Of a stretch of DNA of 12,249 bases, positions 7,883 through 12,249 are shown in pieces (position 1 is the stretch's first letter; each line of letters opens with the position of its first letter). The DNA is from Brevundimonas sp. UBA2388 (lineage in GTDB: Bacteria > Pseudomonadota > Alphaproteobacteria > Caulobacterales > Caulobacteraceae). The stretch covers positions 1-12,249 of the forward strand of contig DDSO01000121.1 of NCBI GenBank assembly GCA_002343425.1, given 5' to 3'. The translations under genes and the position numbers were made by a program. The notes beneath the pieces were generated by a model. That model had not been told where the DNA came from and ran no database searches. It was given only the letters and a program-made list of their open reading frames with translations.

Positions 7883-7911
7883 GCCTTTCCCTGTTCAGGA
7901 TTATCGAAATC

Positions 7912-9978
7912 ATGTCTCTCAAGACCACCGCAGCGCCGTGCGCGCTGCTGCTTGCCGCCGCCTTCGCCGTCCCTGCCCATGCCCAGACTCCGCCGGCGTC
8001 TCAGGATGTCCAGACGCTGGACACGGTGATCGTCACCGGCGTTCGCAATCCCGAAGACCCGCCCATCGTCGCCGACGCCCGGGCCCTGCTCAGCCGCACG
8101 CCCGGCTCGGTCGCCGTCGTCTCGGCCGAGAGCTATGCGACCCGCTTCGCCCAGGGCTTTTCCGACAGCCTCAGGAATGTCCCCGGCGTCCTCGCCCAGA
8201 AACGCTATGGCGAGGAAAGCCGCCTCTCCATCCGCGGCTCGGGTATCGCCCAGGGTTTCCACCAGCGCGGCGTCCTGTTTGCCCAGGACGGCGTGCCCTT
8301 CGCCGACGCCGACGGCTTCTCCGACTTCCAGGGCATAGACCAGCTGAGCGCCCGCTACATCGAGGTCTACAAGGGTGCCAACACCCTTCGCTTCGGCGGT
8401 GCCCAGTTGGGCGGTGCGATCAACATGGTCACACCCACCGGTCGCACCGCCACAGATGATCGGGTGCTGCAGCTCGAAGCCGGCTCCTTCGGCTTCCGCC
8501 GCCTGCATGGCGCGTTCGCCGGCGAATGGGGCGACTGGGACGCCTTCGTCGGCGTCACCGCGCTTGAGACCGACGGCTATCGCCGCCAGAGCGACCAGAG
8601 CCAGGGCCGCCTGACTGCCAACGTCGGCCGCCGCTTCGGCGAGGACCGCGAAATCCGCCTGATCGCCCAGGCCGCCGACGTCCAGCAGTCCGTGCCGGGT
8701 CCGCTGACCCTGACCCAGGCGCTTGCCACGCCGCGGATCGCACCGGCCAACAACATCATCAACGACAACGCCCGCGACCAGACCCTCAAACGCCTGACCC
8801 TTCAGACCCGTTGGCGGTTCGACGACAGCACCCTGTTCGAGGGCGCGATCTGGGGTTGGGAAAAATCGCTCTATCACCCGATCTTCCAGGTCGTGGATCA
8901 GGAGAGCGAGACCCGCGGGGCCTTTGCCCGGATCGACTGGACCGGAACGGTCGGCGGGATGCGCGCCGACGCCTTCTATGGTCTGAGCTATCGCGACGGT
9001 CAGATCGACGCGCTGCGCTACGTCAATGTCGGCGGCTTCCGCGGCGCCCTGACCGCCAACGGCTTCCAGGAAGCCGACGGGCTGGACGTCTTTGCGGAGG
9101 GTCGGCTGTTCGTCAGCGATCGTCTGGCGCTGGTCGCTGGCGGTTCGTTCGGCCGTGCCGGCCGGGACTATGTCGATCGCCGGAACGCGTTGAACAACGA
9201 CGGCATCGACTATGAGTGGTTCTCGCCCCGGCTCGGCCTGCTCTGGGAGTCTGAAGACGGCGCCCAGGTCTTCGCCAATGTGACCCGTTCGGTCGAACCC
9301 CCGGCCTATGGGGCCCTCGTCCAGGCGCCGCTGGTCGGCTTCACGCCGATCGACATCCAGGACGCCTGGACCGCCGAGCTCGGCGCCCGCGGCCGTCGCG
9401 GCGCCTTCGCCTGGGATTTCACCGTCTATCGCAGCCGGATCGACGGCGAGATCCTGAATTTCATCGTCGGCCCGGACATTCCGGCGGCGACCTTCAATGC
9501 CGACCGGACCATTCACCAGGGGATCGAGGCCGGGCTGGACTGGCGGCTGCCGGTGGAGCTCGCCGGCGGCTCGCTGCTCCTGCGCCAGACCTATGCCTTC
9601 AGCGACTTCCATTTCGTCGATGATGCGCGGTGGGGCGACAACACCCTGCCGGTCGTGCCCGAGCACCAGTACCGGGCCGAACTGACCTTGCGTCATCCGT
9701 CCGGTCTGTTCGTCACCCCTTCGGTCGAGTGGCGCATCTCGGACGTCTGGGTCGACTATGCCAATACGCTGAAGGCGCCGTCCTACGCCCTGCTGGGTGT
9801 GAATGCCGGCTTCAAGCTCGGCTCGGGCGCGACCGTCTATCTCGACGCCCGCAACCTGACGGACGAGCGTTACGTCGGCGAGTTTTCCGCCGTCACCGAC
9901 GCCCGCACCGCCTCGACCTCGGTCTTCTTCCCCGGCGAGGGCCGTTCCGCCTTTGTCGGCGTTCGCCTGACCTATTGA
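7912..9978 (+). CDS. TonB-dependent outer-membrane receptor, FecA-like, predicted copper-related
   Basis: This is a 688-residue outer-membrane active transporter powered by TonB-ExbBD. The signal peptide ends at AHA (22-24) and a TonB-box-like LDTVIVTG lies at 36-43. A plug domain (about 60-175) includes SRLSIRGSG, QDGVPFADADG and VYKGANTLRFG before GGAINMVTPTG. The remainder is a 22-strand-type barrel with the late NLTDERYVGEF motif, ending in aromatic Tyr (RLTY). The plug resembles FecA-type receptors for metal chelates. Copper is suggested only by neighbours: a DUF2946 ORF upstream, and PepSY and PCu(A)C genes downstream. The mature protein has no Cys and two Met (M172, M350), so an OprC-like Cys/Met site is absent. 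The frame is open upstream to 7786 but the ATG at 7912 starts a clean signal peptide. AGGA lies 11 bases before it, a long spacing that suggests inefficient or regulated initiation. Confidence 0.9.
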   Translation: MSLKTTAAPCALLLAAAFAVPAHAQTPPASQDVQTLDTVIVTGVRNPEDPPIVADARALLSRTPGSVAVVSAESYATRFAQGFSDSLRNVPGVLAQKRYGEESRLSIRGSGIAQGFHQRGVLFAQDGVPFADADGFSDFQGIDQLSARYIEVYKGANTLRFGGAQLGGAINMVTPTGRTATDDRVLQLEAGSFGFRRLHGAFAGEWGDWDAFVGVTALETDGYRRQSDQSQGRLTANVGRRFGEDREIRLIAQAADVQQSVPGPLTLTQALATPRIAPANNIINDNARDQTLKRLTLQTRWRFDDSTLFEGAIWGWEKSLYHPIFQVVDQESETRGAFARIDWTGTVGGMRADAFYGLSYRDGQIDALRYVNVGGFRGALTANGFQEADGLDVFAEGRLFVSDRLALVAGGSFGRAGRDYVDRRNALNNDGIDYEWFSPRLGLLWESEDGAQVFANVTRSVEPPAYGALVQAPLVGFTPIDIQDAWTAELGARGRRGAFAWDFTVYRSRIDGEILNFIVGPDIPAATFNADRTIHQGIEAGLDWRLPVELAGGSLLLRQTYAFSDFHFVDDARWGDNTLPVVPEHQYRAELTLRHPSGLFVTPSVEWRISDVWVDYANTLKAPSYALLGVNAGFKLGSGATVYLDARNLTDERYVGEFSAVTDARTASTSVFFPGEGRSAFVGVRLTY

Positions 9979-9987
9979 TCCGACAAC

Positions 9988-10013
9988 CGGGGCGGGCCGA
10001 AAGGCCCGTCCCG
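9988..10013 (+). promoter_or_regulatory. Strong intercistronic hairpin with GAAA tetraloop
   Basis: CGGGGCGGGCC (9988-9998) pairs with GGCCCGTCCCG (10003-10013) over 11 positions, including one G-T wobble, around a GAAA loop (a stable GNRA tetraloop). It starts 10 bases after the receptor stop and ends 2 bases before the GGAG ribosome site (10016-10019) of the PepSY gene. There is no T-run. It is probably an mRNA stabiliser or a modulator of PepSY translation, with partial termination less likely. Confidence 0.6.
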
Positions 10014-10026
10014 ACGGAGTTCGACC

Positions 10027-11391
10027 ATGAACCACAGCCCTTCCGACCCGCCCCTGTCCGGCGCCTTCCGCGCCGTCTGGCGCTGGCATTTCTACGCCGG
10101 CCTGCTGGTCCTGCCCTTCCTGATGTTGATGGCGCTGACCGGCGCCCTCTATCTTTTCACCGACGAGATCGACGGCGCTGTCTATCGCGACCTGTCGCGG
10201 GTCGAGCCGCGCGCCGCGGCGGCTTCGCCCGATCGCTGGGTCGCCGCCGCCGAGGCGGGGACCGGCGGCACGGTCGCCAATGTGCTGGTGCCCGCACAGC
10301 CGGATCAGGCCGTTCGCCTGACCGTCAACCTGCCCGACGGCGGCAAGCGCACCGCCTTCGTCGATCCCCACGACGCCCAGCTGATCGGCGTCACCCCCTT
10401 TGGCGGGGTTATGGAGACCGTCAAACGGCTCCACAGCCTTATCCTGCTCGGCGCCTGGGCCAACTATGTCGTCGAGATCGTGGCAGGCTGGGCCATCATC
10501 CTCGTGGCCACCGGCCTGTTCCTGTGGTGGCCGCGCGGCCGCGGGGTCGGCGTGGTCTCGGTCCGCGCGGCTGATCCGGGGCGGCGTCCCTTCTGGCGCG
10601 ACGTCCATGCCATCACCGGTCTGTACGCCGGCGCCGTGATCGCCTTCCTCGTCGTCACCGGCATGCCCTGGTCCGCCTTCTGGGGCGATCAGTATATGGC
10701 GGCGGTCAAGACCCACGGCCTCGGCCGGCCCCAGGCCCCGCCGGCGGCCAGTCCCTTCGCCCACGCCGCCCACCCGGCCGATGCGCCCGCCGGGGTCGGC
10801 TGGACCATGGAAGGGATGGTCATGCCCACCCCCCGCGCCGGCCCGGCCCGGCTGGCGCGGGTGATCGACACCGCCGAGGCGCAAGGCCTGGTCCGGCCCT
10901 ATATGGTCTCCATCCCGTCCGATCCCGGCCTGGCCTTCACCGCCGCGCGTCAGGTCAGACAGGTCGAGGACACCCGCACCCTCTATATCGACGCCGCCAC
11001 CGGCGGCGTCCGCGCCGACATCCGCTATGACCAGTTCGGGGTCGGCGCCCGGGCCTTCGAATGGGGCATCGCCGTCCACCAGGGCACGCAATACGGCTGG
11101 ATCAACCGCTACCTGATGCTGGGCGGCTGTATCGCCATCTGGCTGCTGGCGATCAGCGGCGTGATGATGTGGTGGAAGCGCCGCCCGCCGAAACTGTCCA
11201 AGGGCCGTCTCGGCGCGCCCGAGGCTCCGCCCGGGCCGCGTGTTCGCGCCGCCGTGCTCGGCATCGTCCTGCCCCTGGCCATCCTCTATCCCCTCACCGG
11301 TCTGAGCCTGATCGCCGCCCTGGCGATCGAGCGGGCCGCAACCCTGGTGCGTCGTCGTCTCGCCGCCCGAACCTCAAGGAGTCCGTCATGA
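10027..11391 (+). CDS. PepSY-domain inner-membrane protein (PepSY_TM, FoxB/PiuB-like)
   Basis: This is a 454-residue inner-membrane protein. Hydrophobic segments are visible at about 22-44, 142-167, 195-220, 360-382 and 408-432. The family's WHFYAGL motif opens the first, and KRLHSL, RDVHAITGLYAG and a membrane-border AVHQG follow. The four histidines H21, H136, H194 and H351 sit at membrane borders, as in PepSY-TM proteins such as FoxB that bind two hemes and reduce siderophore iron (family knowledge). A Cu(II) reductase or copper-transfer role here is inference. A soluble stretch between the third and fourth segments carries H246, H249 and M261/M264/M266, a possible metal site. GGAG lies 7 bases before the ATG, just after a strong hairpin. 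Its TGA overlaps the ATG of the PCu(A)C gene (ATGA), implying translational coupling. Confidence 0.87.
   Translation: MNHSPSDPPLSGAFRAVWRWHFYAGLLVLPFLMLMALTGALYLFTDEIDGAVYRDLSRVEPRAAAASPDRWVAAAEAGTGGTVANVLVPAQPDQAVRLTVNLPDGGKRTAFVDPHDAQLIGVTPFGGVMETVKRLHSLILLGAWANYVVEIVAGWAIILVATGLFLWWPRGRGVGVVSVRAADPGRRPFWRDVHAITGLYAGAVIAFLVVTGMPWSAFWGDQYMAAVKTHGLGRPQAPPAASPFAHAAHPADAPAGVGWTMEGMVMPTPRAGPARLARVIDTAEAQGLVRPYMVSIPSDPGLAFTAARQVRQVEDTRTLYIDAATGGVRADIRYDQFGVGARAFEWGIAVHQGTQYGWINRYLMLGGCIAIWLLAISGVMMWWKRRPPKLSKGRLGAPEAPPGPRVRAAVLGIVLPLAILYPLTGLSLIAALAIERAATLVRRRLAARTSRSPS
11376..11381 (+). promoter_or_regulatory. Strong ribosome binding site for the PCu(A)C gene
   Basis: AAGGAG lies 6 bases before the ATG at 11388, inside the end of the PepSY gene. 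It decides the start within a frame open from 11061 and is the best Shine-Dalgarno seen in the window, suggesting high expression of the chaperone relative to the upstream genes. Confidence 0.75.
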
Positions 11392-11852
11392 AACGCCTGA
11401 TCCTCCCCGCCGCCCTGCTGGCGCTCGCCGCCTGTAACCCGTCGCCCGCGCCCGAAACCCTCGCCGCCGTCGCGACCTCCGACGCCCTGTGCCGGCCCAC
11501 CCCCAACGGTCGCGACGCGACCGGCTGCTACCTGACCCTCACCGCCAGCCGCAACGACCGTCTGGTCTCGGTCTCCAGCCCCGCCGCCCGCGAGGGCCAG
11601 ATCCACGAGATGAAGGTGGCCGACGGCATGATGTCGATGGCCGAACTCGAGGCCGGCCTGCCCCTGCCGGCGGGCGAGGCTGTTTCGCTCCGGCCGGGCG
11701 GCAACCACATCATGCTGATCGGGCTGAAACAACCGCTCGTCGCGGGCGAACAGGTCTCCCTGACCCTGACCTTCGAGCACGCCCCGGCCATGGGCATCCG
11801 CGCCCGGGTCGGACAGCCGCCGGCGGCGGGGCAGGGGGCGCCGCACGGCTGA
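11388..11852 (+). CDS. PCu(A)C-family periplasmic copper chaperone, lipoprotein form
   Basis: This is a 154-residue exported copper chaperone. PCu(A)C proteins carry Cu(I) in the periplasm and help metallate the CuA or CuB centres of cytochrome oxidases (family knowledge). The N-terminus MKRLILPAALLALAAC is a lipoprotein signal with lipobox LAAC, so Cys16 would be lipidated and the protein membrane-anchored. The copper motif is visible: H73-E-M75, M84 after ten residues, then GGNH107-I-M109 in the conserved LRPGGNHIMLIGL stretch. The second spacing is 22 residues where the classical motif has 21, a minor variation. C35 and C47 are additional cysteines that could form a disulfide. It is the last gene of the operon, joined to the PepSY gene by an ATGA overlap. 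The identity is secure. Confidence 0.92.
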   Translation: MKRLILPAALLALAACNPSPAPETLAAVATSDALCRPTPNGRDATGCYLTLTASRNDRLVSVSSPAAREGQIHEMKVADGMMSMAELEAGLPLPAGEAVSLRPGGNHIMLIGLKQPLVAGEQVSLTLTFEHAPAMGIRARVGQPPAAGQGAPHG

Positions 11853-11875
11853 CGGCGGCCGCTCTCTCGCCGCCG
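11853..11875 (+). other. Hairpin directly after the PCu(A)C stop
   Basis: CGGCGGC (11853-11859) and GCCGCCG (11869-11875) form a perfect 7-bp stem around a 9-base pyrimidine-rich loop, beginning at the base after the stop codon. No T-run follows, so it is not a classical terminator. It may protect the operon 3' end or weakly terminate. Confidence 0.35.
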
Positions 11876-11901
11876 CCGCCGGCGCCTGCTAGTCGTGCGC
11901 C

Positions 11902-12249
11902 ATGCGTCGCCTCCTCGACTTCATCCTCAACATGGAAGCCCGCCGCTGGCGGGCCGCCCTGGCGACGGCGCTGTTGCTCGGCGCCACGGTCGGGCTGCTG
12001 CTCTTCGGCAAGAGCCAGTTCGGACTGGCGGCCGAGGAGAACCTCGAGGCCTGGCTGCAGGGCTATCGCGGCAGTCCCTGGGCCTTCGTCGCCACCGTCG
12101 GCCTGTTCATCGCCGCCGCCTTCATCGGCATGCCCCAGTTCATCCTGATCGCCGCCTGCGTCGTGGCCTTCGGGCCGTCGCTGGGCTTCTTCTACAGCTG
12201 GGCGGCGACCGTGGCCTCGGCGGGCGTCACTTACTGGCTGGGGCGGGGG
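11902..12249 (+). CDS. TVP38/TMEM64 (VTT-domain) family membrane protein, N-terminal part
   Basis: The first 116 residues of an inner-membrane protein are present; the frame runs off the right edge. A basic, helix-like start (MRRLLDFILNMEARRWR) is followed by hydrophobic segments at about 18-35, 62-90 and 92-112. The stretch FIGMPQFILIAACVVAFG followed by LGFFYSWAATVASAGVTYWLGR fits the VTT/SNARE-associated domain: a membrane-re-entrant region with Gly/Pro, then small-residue-rich helix and a terminal GR. Family members are implicated in membrane lipid movement, but the bacterial role is not settled. No strong ribosome site precedes the ATG. The 49-base gap after the PCu(A)C gene, containing a hairpin, leaves it unclear whether this is part of the copper operon. 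DedA proteins are a related alternative. Confidence 0.75.
   Translation, partial: MRRLLDFILNMEARRWRAALATALLLGATVGLLLFGKSQFGLAAEENLEAWLQGYRGSPWAFVATVGLFIAAAFIGMPQFILIAACVVAFGPSLGFFYSWAATVASAGVTYWLGRG

Noticed and set aside
7786..7911. Extension of the receptor frame upstream, overlapping the DUF2946 ORF
   Set aside because: It would bury the clean signal peptide that starts at 7912 and consists of Pro/Arg-rich out-of-frame translation of the upstream ORF tail.
7609..11091. A 1160-codon open frame on the minus strand opposite the receptor and PepSY genes
   Set aside because: It is antisense to two firmly identified genes, has low-complexity Gly/Asp/Ala-rich sequence and no family motifs. Long antisense frames arise from strong third-position GC bias.
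11489..12148. Plus-strand frame spanning the PCu(A)C and TVP38-type genes
   Set aside because: It is out of frame with both recognisable genes, and its translation is Pro/Arg-rich and low in complexity.

Overview
The window is a dense, high-GC stretch of bacterial chromosome with short intergenic gaps, many GTG starts and little AT-rich sequence. The gene set suggests an alphaproteobacterium, most probably Caulobacterales and Brevundimonas-like: divergent polyprenyl synthase and tRNA1(Val)-type methyltransferase, an AatA-type aspartate aminotransferase, FecA-like TonB-dependent receptor, PCu(A)C lipoprotein and TVP38-family protein. That placement is inferred from gene content and codon usage, not from a marker gene.

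Layout. 1-574 (minus) is the N-terminal third of EttA, an ABC-F translation factor cut by the window edge. 790-3110 (plus) holds an AraC-type regulator followed by an exported class-C-beta-lactamase-like serine hydrolase. 3116-3727 (minus) is a small 2OG-Fe(II)-oxygenase-like protein ending 5 bases from the hydrolase. 3728-4020 is an unusually AT-richer intergenic stretch with nested repeats, leading into a small unrecognised gene (4021-4212, plus). 4246-5004 (minus) is a TrmN6-like methyltransferase, divergent from an octaprenyl-diphosphate-synthase-like gene (5110-6138, plus). The synthase runs stop-to-stop into aspartate aminotransferase (6139-7344, minus).

7455-11852 (plus) is the most interesting block: an apparent four-gene copper-acquisition operon. 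It starts with a short DUF2946 protein that has a CXXC motif and a proline-rich tail. Next come a TonB-dependent outer-membrane receptor, a PepSY-type inner-membrane protein with four histidines at membrane borders, and a PCu(A)C copper-chaperone lipoprotein whose start overlaps the preceding stop (ATGA). The order matches the copper-repressed cruR-bfrG-bp2921 operon of Bordetella pertussis. There the DUF2946 gene is a regulatory upstream ORF: its nascent chain senses copper through CXXC and arrests on a C-terminal RAPP motif. Here the best-placed counterpart reads TAPP, and two GC-rich hairpins sit in the intercistronic gaps. The working model is copper-poor expression, outer-membrane import by the receptor, possible reduction or transfer by the PepSY protein, and periplasmic delivery (for example to cytochrome oxidase) by the PCu(A)C protein. 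11902 to the end is a separate TVP38/TMEM64-type membrane protein, cut by the window edge.

I see no tRNA, rRNA, CRISPR array, insertion sequence or convincing intrinsic terminator.
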